Origin: Micromonospora sp. CP22
Lineage (GTDB): Bacteria; Actinomycetota; Actinomycetes; Mycobacteriales; Micromonosporaceae
Reading direction: 5' to 3'
DNA: 64,000 nt
Assembly: GCF_009712475.1 (NCBI RefSeq)
Contig: NZ_VCJO01000016.1
Location: 28,691 to 92,690, forward strand
Part shown: in pieces, positions 8,159-17,500 of the stretch
How the letters are laid out: each line of letters begins with the position of its first letter
How positions within the stretch are numbered: the stretch's first letter is position 1
Translations under genes and position numbers: made by a program
The notes under the pieces: generated by a model
Told to the model about the DNA's origin: nothing
The model's database searches: none
The model's input: the letters and a program-made list of their open reading frames with translations, nothing else

Positions 8159-8899
8159 ATGACCAGCGCCGAACCGGCGATCCTCGCCGAGCACCTCGCC
8201 AAGAGTTACCGCCGCACCAGGGCGGTCGTCGACGTGAGCCTGCGGGTCGAGGTCGGCGAGGCGGTCGGCGTGGTCGGTGCCAACGGCGCCGGTAAGACGA
8301 CGACGGTCGAGATGATCGCCGGGCTACGCGTACCCGATCGGGGGCGGGTACGCGTGCTCGGCCTCGATCCGCGCCGGGACCGGGCGCGGCTGCGGCAGGT
8401 CCTGGGCGTGCAGCTGCAGCAGGCCCACCTGCATCACTCGTTGCGGGTCACCGAACTTGTCGATCTCTACCGGAGCTTCTACCCCGACCCTCGCCCCACC
8501 GACGAACTGCTGGACATGGTCGAGCTGACCGACCACCGCCGGACGCTGTTCGACAAGCTCTCCGGCGGCCAGCAGCAGCGGCTCTCCATCGCCCTCGCCA
8601 TCGCCGGCCGCCCCCGGGTGGTGATCCTCGACGAGCTGACCACCGGGCTCGACCCGAAGGCCCGGCGGCGGGTGTGGGGCACTGTCGAACGACTCACCTC
8701 CGACGGGGTCAGCGTGCTGCTCGTCAGCCACACCATGGAGGAGGTCGAGCGGCTCTGCGACCGGGTGGCGGTGCTCGACGCTGGTCGGGTCGTCGCGCTT
8801 GGCACCCCGGCGGATCTCATCACCCGCGCCGGCACCGCCACCCTCGACGACGCGTTCGTCGCGCTCACCGGCAGGCCACTGGAGGAGGAATCCGCATGA
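8159..8899 (+). CDS. ABC exporter ATP-binding protein
   Basis: 246 residues. Walker A GANGAGKTT (about residue 40), Q-loop QLQQAHLHHSL, signature KLSGGQQQRL (about 137) and Walker B RVVILDELTTGLDP (about 155) are seen; the Walker B glutamate is followed by LTTGLD rather than PTTGLD. It belongs to the DrrA/YadG exporter group and pairs with the permease whose ATG overlaps its stop (ATGA). Divergent transcription from the DesK/NarL pair suggests stress-induced export. The substrate is unknown. Confidence 0.92.
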   Translation: MTSAEPAILAEHLAKSYRRTRAVVDVSLRVEVGEAVGVVGANGAGKTTTVEMIAGLRVPDRGRVRVLGLDPRRDRARLRQVLGVQLQQAHLHHSLRVTELVDLYRSFYPDPRPTDELLDMVELTDHRRTLFDKLSGGQQQRLSIALAIAGRPRVVILDELTTGLDPKARRRVWGTVERLTSDGVSVLLVSHTMEEVERLCDRVAVLDAGRVVALGTPADLITRAGTATLDDAFVALTGRPLEEESA

Positions 8900-9663
8900 G
8901 TACGCTCGCCGAAGCCCACCGGCCCGGACTCCGCTCGCTGCTCACGCTCATCGGGTGCGAGGCGCGGATGGTCGTCCGGGACACGGCCGGGCTGGTGGTC
9001 CCGCTCTGTCTGCCGTTGCTGATCCTGTTGACCAGCGCCTCCTCCGCGAGCCAGGCGATCGTCGACAACGGGCGCAACGCGCTGGACCTCTACGTCCTGC
9101 CGCTGGTGTTCACGATGGTCATCGCGATCGTGGGCATCGTCAACATGCCGAGCTTCCTCTCCTACTACCGGCGCTCCGGCATCCTCCGTCGGCTCGGGGT
9201 CACCCCGGCGTCCCCGGTCATGGTCCTCGCCGCCCAGGCCGTCGTCAGCGTCCTCCAGTCGCTGGTCGGCATCGCGGTGGCCCTGGTCGTCGCGGTCCTG
9301 GTCTTCGACGCCGGCCTGCCCACCGACCCCGGCCCGGCGGTCGCGGTGATCGCCCTGGCGATGGCGGCGATGTACGCCACCGGCATGATCGTCGCGGCGG
9401 TGGCACCCACGCCCAACTCCGCCGTCGCCATCGGCCTGGTCGCCTTCTTCGTGCTCGGCGCCCTCGGCGGCATGTTCGGTGGCCGCGACGCCCTGCCCGA
9501 GCCGCTCGCCGAGGTCGGCGGCTGGCTACCGTTCGGCGCGGCCGTCGAGGCCATGTCGGCCGTGTGGGCCGGCACCTCGGTGTCGGCGACCAACCTGGTC
9601 GGCCTCGGCGCGACGGTCGTCAGCGGAGCCGTGGTCGCCAGCGCGCTGTTCCGCTGGGAGTGA
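8896..9663 (+). CDS. ABC-2 type exporter permease
   Basis: 255 residues with about six membrane segments: LVVPLCLPLLILLT, LYVLPLVFTMVIAIVGIVNM, MVLAAQAVVSVLQSLVGIAVALVVAVLVF, AVAVIALAMAAMYATGMIVAAVA, AVAIGLVAFFVLGALGGMF and the C-terminal NLVGLGATVVSGAVVASALF. The topology and the YYRRSGILRRLGVTP cytoplasmic loop fit ABC-2 exporters. It overlaps the ATPase gene by 4 nt and is the second gene of a two-gene unit. Confidence 0.9.
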   Translation: MSTLAEAHRPGLRSLLTLIGCEARMVVRDTAGLVVPLCLPLLILLTSASSASQAIVDNGRNALDLYVLPLVFTMVIAIVGIVNMPSFLSYYRRSGILRRLGVTPASPVMVLAAQAVVSVLQSLVGIAVALVVAVLVFDAGLPTDPGPAVAVIALAMAAMYATGMIVAAVAPTPNSAVAIGLVAFFVLGALGGMFGGRDALPEPLAEVGGWLPFGAAVEAMSAVWAGTSVSATNLVGLGATVVSGAVVASALFRWE

Positions 9664-9686
9664 CCGGCCCGCCGCGCCCCGGTCGG

Positions 9687-10757
9687 TCAGGAAGCGGTGA
9701 GTAGGTAGTCGTCCGCCTCGGCGCTCCACCGCAGCCCCACCGCCCCCTCCGTGGCGGCGGCCTTGCAGAACTGGAGGAAACCTCGGTAGCCCAGCTTCTT
9801 CTCGCTGAAGTCCGGCCGCACCCGTCGGAGCTGGTTCTTCAGACCGGACAGGGCCACCTCTCCGTTCTCGCCGCCGAGATCACGCACCACCGAGTTGAGC
9901 AGCACGAAAGCCGTCTCCCGGTCACCGTGTTCCGGCAGGGAGACCTCCGGGTCACCCTTGGCGGGACCCTCCGCCAACTCGATCAGCCGTCGTTCGGCGA
10001 GATGGCGGAGCAGTTCGCCGAAGGTGCGGAATCCGTAGTCGGACTCGCTGAAGGTCGGATCCTTGCGCAGCAGGGTCCGCTTCAACCGCGACGCGGTCAC
10101 CGCCCCACCGGAGCCGCCCTGCAGACCCGCGACGGTCTGCGCGACGAGGACGGCCAGCGCGTCGGCGTCCCGGGCCGGCTCCTCGCCCGCCGACGCCTCG
10201 CTCTCCTCCGGCTCGACGGGCTGCGGTTCCGGTTCGGGCAGCCGGGCCGGACGGGACCGTCGTCCGCGTGTCGGCAGGATGTCGACGCCCTCCAACCGGT
10301 CGTAGTAGAGGAACTCGTCGCACGCCGGTGGCAGCAGAGCCGAGGTGGATTTCTCGACCCCCACACCGATCACCTGCTTGTTGAGTTCGCGGAGCTTGTG
10401 CACCAGCGGAGTGAAGTCGCTGTCACCGGTGCAGAGGACGAAGGTGGAGATGTAGCCGCGCTCGAAGGCCAACTCGATGGCGTCGACGGCCATCTTGATG
10501 TCGGCGGCGTTCTTCCGCGTGGCACCCATCCGCTGCGGGATCTCGATCAACTCGACGTGCGAGCGGGTCAGCATCCGACGGTCCTCGTCGAAGTACGACC
10601 AGTCGGCGTACGCCCGACGCACCACCACCCGTCCCCGCTCGGCCAACGCGTCGGCGATCGGCCGGAAGTCGAACATCGCCCCGCCGTGGTGGTCGCGCAC
10701 CCCCAACGCCAGGTTCTCGTAGTCCAGAAACAGGGCGATCCGGTCTTCATGCTCCAC
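9687..10757 (-). CDS. NYN-domain (LabA/MARF1-like) protein with two OST-HTH/LOTUS-like domains
   Basis: 356 residues. The N-terminal NYN/PIN-like fold (about 1-165) starts with RIALFLDYENLALG, whose Asp is a predicted metal ligand, and contains KNAADIKMAVDAIELAF and FVLCTGDSDFTPLVHKLRE, the second and third acidic clusters of the RNase core. After a Glu/Pro-rich linker come two similar winged-helix OST-HTH/LOTUS-like modules (about 215-275 and 285-350; GGAVTASRLKRTLLRKDPTF / GEVALSGLKNQLRRVRPDF). Family knowledge suggests RNA binding and possible endoribonuclease activity. Its target is unknown, and it stands alone. Confidence 0.88.
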   Translation of the reverse strand: MEHEDRIALFLDYENLALGVRDHHGGAMFDFRPIADALAERGRVVVRRAYADWSYFDEDRRMLTRSHVELIEIPQRMGATRKNAADIKMAVDAIELAFERGYISTFVLCTGDSDFTPLVHKLRELNKQVIGVGVEKSTSALLPPACDEFLYYDRLEGVDILPTRGRRSRPARLPEPEPQPVEPEESEASAGEEPARDADALAVLVAQTVAGLQGGSGGAVTASRLKRTLLRKDPTFSESDYGFRTFGELLRHLAERRLIELAEGPAKGDPEVSLPEHGDRETAFVLLNSVVRDLGGENGEVALSGLKNQLRRVRPDFSEKKLGYRGFLQFCKAAATEGAVGLRWSAEADDYLLTAS

Positions 10758-10828
10758 CCTGGCAGGGTACGTCGATGCGCCCTGCTCCGCGCCGATGCCG
10801 GCGGCACCGGCCCGTCGCGGACAGCGGC

Positions 10829-10834
10829 TACCAT
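10829..10834 (+). promoter_or_regulatory. Predicted -10 element for leaderless nucleosidase gene
   Basis: TACCAT fits TAnnnT and ends 6 nt before the ATG at 10841. No convincing -35 or ribosome-binding site is seen, so leaderless translation is inferred. Confidence 0.4.
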
Positions 10835-10840
10835 CGCCCG

Positions 10841-11419
10841 ATGGATCTTCGCGGAACGATCAGCCCGGACCGTCCGCTGCTCGTCCTGGCCATCGCCGAG
10901 GAGGCCGCGTATCTCGACGCGGATCTGCCGGTGCTGCTGACCGGGATGGGCAAGGTCAACTCCGCCGCCGCGGTCGCGGCCACACTGGCCCGCCACCCGC
11001 TGCCGTCAGTCCTGGTCAACCTCGGCACCGCAGGCGCCCTGCACGCGGGGCTGACCGGCACCCACGAGGTCGGCAGCGTCCTGCAGCACGACCTGGACAC
11101 CGAGTTCATCCGCCGGCTCACCGGCCAGAGCGTGGGCGCGCCGCTGGCCCTGGGCGACGGCCCGACGCTGGCCACCGGTGACCGCTTCATCGCCGACGAC
11201 GAGGCCCGTGCGGCACTGGGCCGCCGCGCCCACCTGGTGGACATGGAGGGGTACGCGGTGGCGTCGACGGCGCGCGCGTTCGGCGTACCTGTGCGGGTGG
11301 TGAAGCAGGTCAGCGACGAAGCCGGAGCGGGAGCCGACCGCACCTGGAAGGAGTCGGTGGACGGCTGCGCCCGCCTGCTCGCCGGCTGGGTTCGGGACAA
11401 CCTCACTCCTGCAGCGTGA
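10841..11419 (+). CDS. MTA/SAH nucleosidase-like (purine nucleoside phosphorylase superfamily) protein
   Basis: 192 residues. The order of motifs fits the 5'-methylthioadenosine/S-adenosylhomocysteine nucleosidase fold: LLTGMGKVNSAAAVAATL, SVLVNLGTAGALH, a catalytic-region MEGYAVASTA and VRVVKQVSDEAGAGAD, where the Asp would protonate N7. It would hydrolyse a nucleoside to free base and sugar. It is shorter than the usual 230 residues, so the exact substrate is uncertain. The ATG at 10841 is supported by the -10 element 6 nt upstream. Its 3' end overlaps the convergent membrane-protein gene by 17 nt. Confidence 0.8.
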   Translation: MDLRGTISPDRPLLVLAIAEEAAYLDADLPVLLTGMGKVNSAAAVAATLARHPLPSVLVNLGTAGALHAGLTGTHEVGSVLQHDLDTEFIRRLTGQSVGAPLALGDGPTLATGDRFIADDEARAALGRRAHLVDMEGYAVASTARAFGVPVRVVKQVSDEAGAGADRTWKESVDGCARLLAGWVRDNLTPAA

Positions 11420-13718
11420 CGGCGCGCAGGAGATCCTGCCGGATGCGGGACATCACCTGCTCGCGGGTGACGCCCTGCACCGCCGTCAGGCACCGGGCGG
11501 CACCGCTGCGCGGGTCCCGCACCAGCGCCAAGGCCAGCAGCCCGGGAGGAACCCGGTCCATCCCGTTGCGGGTGGCCACGGCGTCGGCCCAGCCGAGCGC
11601 GTCGGCCAGGGCCGGGGTGACCGGGGTGGCGCGCCAGCGCTGAGGTGTCGGCGCGTCCCCGGCGTCCGGCACGTCGGTGTCCACCGCCTCGACCAGGCGG
11701 GAACTCCGTGGATCGTAGGGCCAGATCCGGGCCCAGTCGGCGTAGACGTCGCTGCGGATCAGCGCCCCGAACACCCGGCCGCACGTCACCACAGGTCCCT
11801 CGGCGGCGGCGGTGTCCAGGGCCCGAAGGCTCTGCTCGGCGAACCGCTCGGGGGCGGGCGGTCGCCGGGTCGACGGGGCACCCTCCGGTGCCCCACGGGC
11901 GAGCAGCGCCTCGGCCGGTAACAGCAGCAGCCACCGGCTCAGCCGGCCACCGAACCACCGGTGCCGGGTGTGCCGCCAACGCCGGACCGTCTCGGCGAGA
12001 CCGGCCGCCGCGTCGGGTTCGTCGGCGGTGACCGCCGCGATCCGCACCTGCACGGCCGTGTGAAAGAGCAGCAGCCGGAGTAGCCGGTCGGAGAGGCCCC
12101 GCCCCTTGCCGGTCTCGGCCAGGTCGATCAGGGCGACGGCGGCACCCGAGCGGCTCGCCGGTTCGCCCGTGTCGATCGCGACGGCCCACGCCTGCAGCGT
12201 GATCCCGAACCGCGCGGACAGGCCCAACGGCCGACGCCAGTCCAGCCAGCGACGCCGGGTCGCGTCGCCTGCGTCGAGGTGCCGGGCCAGATCGGCACCG
12301 AGCAGGTGGGCCAGCCCGGTGAAGGACTCCACCGGCGGCTCGTCGCCGTCTCGGCGCCGCACCAGGTCACCGAGCGCGGCCAACGCGCCCGGCTCTCCCC
12401 GGATCGCCGCCTCCAGCCAGGCGAACCGAGCCACCTGCGCCACGGTGGGGCTGATCACCGCCCGCGACAGCCGCCAACGGCGGCCGGTCCGCGCCACCTG
12501 GTCGCACCAGCCGGCCAGCGCCGACCACACGCCGGGCTCGGCCGCCTCGACGGCCGACGCCCAGGCAAACGCGCTCGACGTGCTCCGGTAGACCCAACGT
12601 GGCATGGGCGACCGGTGCCGTCCGGCGCTCAGTTCCGCCCACTCCGCGCGGTGTCGGGCCCAGCCGATCCGGGCGCCGGCAGCACCGAGAGCGACCTCCT
12701 GCCGCCAGGCGAGGTCGGCCGCGGCCAACTGTCGACGGGCGGCCAGTTCGACGATCGGCATCGACCGGAGGTCGGCCTGGTCGACGTCGCCGCGCAGCAG
12801 CGCACGTACCCGGTCCGGGTCGCGGAACTGGTACCCGCCGCCGACCACGCGCAGCTCGCCGGAGGTTACCGCGTCGTCGAGGAAACCGATGGTCCGCCAC
12901 GGCAACCGACGCGCCAGCACGAGACCGGCCCGTACCACCACGAAACGTCCCCAGTGGGTACGCAGTCCGACGCCGAGGGCGATGACCGCCACCGCCGCGA
13001 CGGTCGACGTCCACCACTGCGCGGGGGTCAGCCGGGGCTCTTCCAACGTGACGCCGACCGCCTGCCACTGCGGTGCGGTGCGGGGTAGCACCCGGTAACC
13101 GAGGTAGCCGCTGACCGCACCGAACGCCGCCACCCCGAGCGCCCAGGGGGCGACGGTCAGCAGCGTCGAGGTGCGATGACGGCGCAACAGCGTACGCGGC
13201 GGAACCGACTCCGTCGGCTGGCGCATCTCCCGTCGCGCCACGGTGCGTACCGTGCCGACCGCCGCCAACACCGCCGTCACCAGCAGCACCGGCAGGAGCC
13301 GACCCAGCGGCCCGGTGCCGCCGAGGTCCGCCACGACCTGGGCGCCCGACCGGTCGAGCAGGTCGTGCGCGGCCTCCCGCTTCGACGCGTCGACCAGCAC
13401 GTCGACGATGCGGTGGGCCAGCCACCCGCCCCCGGCCAGCGCGGCCAGACCGGCCACCGGCCAGCCGAGCACCGCCCCGAGCTGCTGCCACCAGCGGCGA
13501 CGGCGACGCGCCAGGGCCACGTACGGCGGGGACGGCCCGTCGACCCGCTGCCACGGTCTCCCGATCAGCCGCCACCAGCACAACCGGGCCGAGGCGGTAC
13601 GCGCCAGCAGCAACGCCACCTGACGCAGCCGATGCTCCGATCTGGAGTGTCGCGGTCCGGGGGTGGCCGAACCCGCCGGCCTTCGGCTGGCACCGGTCGC
13701 GCGAGGGGTGATGGACAC
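11403..13718 (-). CDS. Large membrane protein with Clp-N-like C-terminal domain
   Basis: 771 residues. A basic N-terminal region is followed by about four membrane segments (near residues 80-100, 145-165, 188-212 and 240-258). The motif LRVVGGGYQFRDPDRVRALL (about 297-316) resembles the segment that follows the NACHT domain in many actinobacterial NACHT proteins, but no P-loop is present. A long Trp- and Arg-rich helical region follows. The end (about 700-765, ALGWADAVATRNGMDRVPPGLLALALVRDP) looks like a Clp-N/ClpR repeat, a partner-binding module in Clp ATPases. I do not know its function. It is divergent from the trypsin-NTPase operon and may belong to that system. Confidence 0.7.
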   Translation of the reverse strand: MSITPRATGASRRPAGSATPGPRHSRSEHRLRQVALLLARTASARLCWWRLIGRPWQRVDGPSPPYVALARRRRRWWQQLGAVLGWPVAGLAALAGGGWLAHRIVDVLVDASKREAAHDLLDRSGAQVVADLGGTGPLGRLLPVLLVTAVLAAVGTVRTVARREMRQPTESVPPRTLLRRHRTSTLLTVAPWALGVAAFGAVSGYLGYRVLPRTAPQWQAVGVTLEEPRLTPAQWWTSTVAAVAVIALGVGLRTHWGRFVVVRAGLVLARRLPWRTIGFLDDAVTSGELRVVGGGYQFRDPDRVRALLRGDVDQADLRSMPIVELAARRQLAAADLAWRQEVALGAAGARIGWARHRAEWAELSAGRHRSPMPRWVYRSTSSAFAWASAVEAAEPGVWSALAGWCDQVARTGRRWRLSRAVISPTVAQVARFAWLEAAIRGEPGALAALGDLVRRRDGDEPPVESFTGLAHLLGADLARHLDAGDATRRRWLDWRRPLGLSARFGITLQAWAVAIDTGEPASRSGAAVALIDLAETGKGRGLSDRLLRLLLFHTAVQVRIAAVTADEPDAAAGLAETVRRWRHTRHRWFGGRLSRWLLLLPAEALLARGAPEGAPSTRRPPAPERFAEQSLRALDTAAAEGPVVTCGRVFGALIRSDVYADWARIWPYDPRSSRLVEAVDTDVPDAGDAPTPQRWRATPVTPALADALGWADAVATRNGMDRVPPGLLALALVRDPRSGAARCLTAVQGVTREQVMSRIRQDLLRAVTLQE

Positions 13719-13897
13719 AGCGGAATCTAGCCCGCCGCACCGGACCCCCGACAGTGCGTTGGCGTCATTCCGACGGGATCAGCCGACGCCGGTGTGGACA
13801 TCGGACGGTTCAGCGGCAATACCCGGACACCGCGAACCAGCCGAACGGAGTAGCCACACCGTCACTCCGGTGCTCGTCTCGGATCGGGCACGTCACT

Positions 13898-14551
13898 ATG
13901 CTCGAAGCGCCGTACGACAAGACGACAGCAGGCGCACCGGAGCACCGGTGTCGCCCACGACTGCGGGGGTTGGTGGTGGGCGGGACGGCCACCGTGATTG
14001 CGTTGATCTCGCTGTCGGCGAGCGTCGCGGCCCTGGCGGTCGCTGTCACGGCCCTGCTGGCCATCCTGCGAACACAGCGCTCGGCCGGGGCCGACGCCGC
14101 TGTCGATCGCCTGGCCGAACAGGTGACGGTGATCGGGCGGGCGGTGTCCGCGTTCTGCGAAGCCGACCAGGAGGAGCGGGCCAACGGTCAGGCCCGCCGG
14201 GTGTCGCTGCGGCTCGGCGACAGCTACCGGGGAGGCCAGGATCTTCCGGGCGCGGTGGAGGTCGAGGTGGTGAACCACAGCCCCGACGTGATCCACCGCG
14301 TGTCCGTCAACTATCGGCCGGCCGTCGGAGAGCCACAGTTCAGCGAGGCCGAGGCCGGGCCGGTGACGATCCAGCCGTACAACTCCTTCCGGCATGTCTT
14401 CGCGCTGCCACCGGAATCCGGCTCTCCGCTGCCAGAGGAGTTCGAGGTGCACTTCACCGACGCCCGGTCACGCCGGTGGAAACGACTACCGGACCGATCC
14501 CAGCTGTGGCTGATCGGCACCGAGGACCTGAACGGAACCGGACCCGCATGA
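13898..14551 (+). CDS. Small membrane-anchored protein coupled to the trypsin-NTPase-TraG gene
   Basis: 217 residues. One strongly hydrophobic segment (about 27-55, VVGGTATVIALISLSASVAALAVAVTALLAIL) is followed by a helical stretch and a beta-rich soluble region (VEVEVVNHSPDVIHRVSVNYRP). No named family is recognised. Its stop overlaps the ATG of the 1705-residue gene (ATGA), so the two are made together and the anchor may recruit that protein to the membrane (inference). The start is uncertain: the ATG at 13898 lacks a clear ribosome site, and a GTG nearer the membrane segment is possible. Confidence 0.7.
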   Translation: MLEAPYDKTTAGAPEHRCRPRLRGLVVGGTATVIALISLSASVAALAVAVTALLAILRTQRSAGADAAVDRLAEQVTVIGRAVSAFCEADQEERANGQARRVSLRLGDSYRGGQDLPGAVEVEVVNHSPDVIHRVSVNYRPAVGEPQFSEAEAGPVTIQPYNSFRHVFALPPESGSPLPEEFEVHFTDARSRRWKRLPDRSQLWLIGTEDLNGTGPA

Positions 14552-17500
14552 TCAACCGCGTTGTCGAGATCAGCTGCACCGTCGACGGTCGGCCGAGTCG
14601 AGGTACGGGCCTGCTGATCGCCCCCGGTGTGGTGCTGACCGCCGCACACGTGGTCGACGGGGCCGAACCCGCCGACATCGAGGTGCGCCGGGCCGACACC
14701 GAGGATCCGCGCGCCTGGACGACCGCCACGGCACGGATCCTGTCGGCCGACCCCGACCTGGACGCCGCAGTGGTGCTGCTCGATACGATCTGGGATCACG
14801 TCGATGGCGACGAGGAGCCGATCGAGATCGCCCACATCGACGTCGACGAGCCACTGCCGTTCCGGGCGATCGGATTTCCCGATGTGCAGACGGCAGAGCC
14901 GGTCCACGCCGAGGAGCGCCGGGATCTGGAGGACGTCCGTGGCGTGACCGCGCCCTACAGCGCCGACCGGCAGAAACTCCTGTCGTTGGACGTCACCTCG
15001 GCCAGGCCGCTGAACGTCCGGCCGGCACGTCGGCGCGACGAGTCCGGGTGGGCCGGCCTGTCCGGCGCGGCCGTCTGGAGCAGTGGCCTGCTCGTCGGCG
15101 TGATCGTCACCGACAACCGCGCCTTCGACGGCGGCAGCCGGTTGGAGGCGGTTCCGGTCACCCGGCTCCTCGCGGACCGCGACCTTCAGGAGCACCTACC
15201 GCGGTCCTGGGAGCACACGGGGGCGCGACGGATCAGCAACCTGCTCTCCTTCTCCGTGGGCAACGGGCAGGTGATCCGCATCCGGGCCGCCCATCGGTCG
15301 TTCGGCCCGCAGCTGCGGGAGAATCTGCGTACGTCGTTGACCGCGCTGCTGCACGTCGAATACCAACTGGTGCCGTTCACCGGCCGGTCCGTCGAGTTCG
15401 CGCAGCTCAGACAGTGGTGCGCCGCGCCGGCCCGGGTCAGCTACGCGGTGGTGTCCGGCCCGGCTGGCAGCGGCAAGACCCGGCTCGCCGCCGAGTTGTG
15501 CCGACAGGCGGCAGCTGACGGATGGGTCGCCGGGATCGCGAACTTCACCACCGAACCGGCGCAGACCCGACTGGACGCGGTACCCCGGCCGGTGCTGATC
15601 GTCGTGGACTACGTCGACAACACCCCAGACACCGCCGCCGACCTGCTGCTCGGCTGCCTCACCGGTGGTGCCCGACATCCGGTACGGATCGTGTTCCTCG
15701 CCCGGTCGGCGACGGCCTTCCTGCCCAGGCTGCACGCCGCGATGGGGTTGGAGAGCCACGACCCCGCGCTCGACCTGCGGTTGGCGCAGCAGCAGCTGGA
15801 CGACGTGGCCCGCTACCAGCATTATCTGGTGGCCCGCGCCGCGTTCAGTCGGCTGCGCGGGCTTCCCGAGCCGGACCAGCCGACGGGGAGCGCGACGACC
15901 GACCTGGCGGCACCGGCCGAGCCGCCCGCCGACCTGGTGCCGTGGCTGCGCGTACTGAGCACTCCACTGCTCCTGCACGCCCGGGCGCTGCTCGACCTGC
16001 TCCCCCCACCGGCGCCGACCGAGGCTGCCGCCGTCGCGGCGTCCCCGGCCGACCGGCACGACATCGACGACCTGCTGGACCGGCTACTCGACCGGGAGGA
16101 CCGCGAGTTCTGGGCCCCCACGCTGCTCCGACACGGTCTGGACAGCAGCGGACCACGGATGGACGTCTTCGCGGTCGCCACCTTCGCCGGGGCGGACACC
16201 GACGACGAGGCGCGGTTCCTGCTCGACCAGGTCGACACGTTACGCGGCGACGACGCCAGGGTGGAACGGCTGCTGCAACACCTGCGGGAGACCTACGGAG
16301 GCGCCCCGCTGCCCTCCGTACGCCCGGATCTGCTCGGTGAGCGACTCATCGCACGCCAGCTGATCGCGCGCGACCAGGTGCCGCGTCTCTTCGGTGACGT
16401 CGATCGGGTCGGCCAGCGGTCGCGGATGCTCGAAGTGTTGTTGCGGATGCTGGCGTCGCCGTCGACCGCGGCGGCGCAGTCCGCGCGGCAGGTGCTCACG
16501 CGGCTGCTCGACGAGCGCCTACCGGAACTCGCCCGGCAGGTCAACGACCCGCTGCCCGACGGCAGCACCCCCACCTCGGACGCCTACCTGTTCGCCGCGA
16601 GGATCGCCACCGCCCTGGAACAGATCGAGGTGCCCCGGGCCGCCGCCGAGGCGTCGACCGTGACGTTCCGCTCGCAGGCCCGGCTGCACAAGCTGGCCGC
16701 CGCGGTGTTGCACCAGGCCGCGACCCACTATCAGCAGACCGACGACCCGGCACGCGCCATCCGGTTGCTCCAGGACACCACCAACGCCTACCTGCGGCTC
16801 GGCCAACCCGATGCCGCCACGCAGTCCTCCGACGAGGCGCTCGGCTACCTGCGACGCGCCCCGCAGCTCGGCCAGGACAACCAGCTCGGGCGGCTGCTCA
16901 GCACCACCTCGCTGGTCCGCATGGGCACCGGCAACGTCGAGGCCGCCATCGAGACCGGCCGGCAGGCCGTCGCGCTCGCCGAGGCCGCGTCCCGCGACGA
17001 TCCGGACGGGCACCTCGCCGCCCTCGCCGAGGCCCGGCGGCATCTCGCGCTCGCCTACCTCGCGGCCGGGCAGCACCGCGCCGCCGTCACCACGCTGCAC
17101 GAGGCGGTGCACCAACCCGGCCTGTTGCCGTCGCTGGAGGCGGGACGGCTGCGGATGGCGTACGCCATGGCGCTGCTCGCCACCGCCGACCTGCCCGGCG
17201 CGTTGAGCCAGGCGGCGCAGGCCGTCGACCGGTTCCGTACCGCCACGCCACCACGCCCGGTGGAGATGTCGGCGGCGAGCATGCTGCTGGCGAACCTGCG
17301 TGCGCTCGCCGGGGAGCTGGAGGAGGCCCAGCACGAGGTCGAGGTGGCGATCACCATCGCCGACTCCGCCCCGGACGACCACGACGACGAAGTCCGGTTC
17401 AACCGCGCGTCGATCCGGCTCGGCGCCGGTTCGCTGCTGTTGCAGGTCGACCAGGAGGCCGCACGGCGGTATCTGCGGGAAGCCCGGCAGATCTTCCAGG

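Noticed and set aside
13663..14547. N-terminal in-frame extension of the protease-NTPase-TraG gene
   Set aside because: The 295 codons upstream are arginine- and glycine-rich and overlap a better gene in another frame. The ATG at 14548 directly precedes the trypsin domain.
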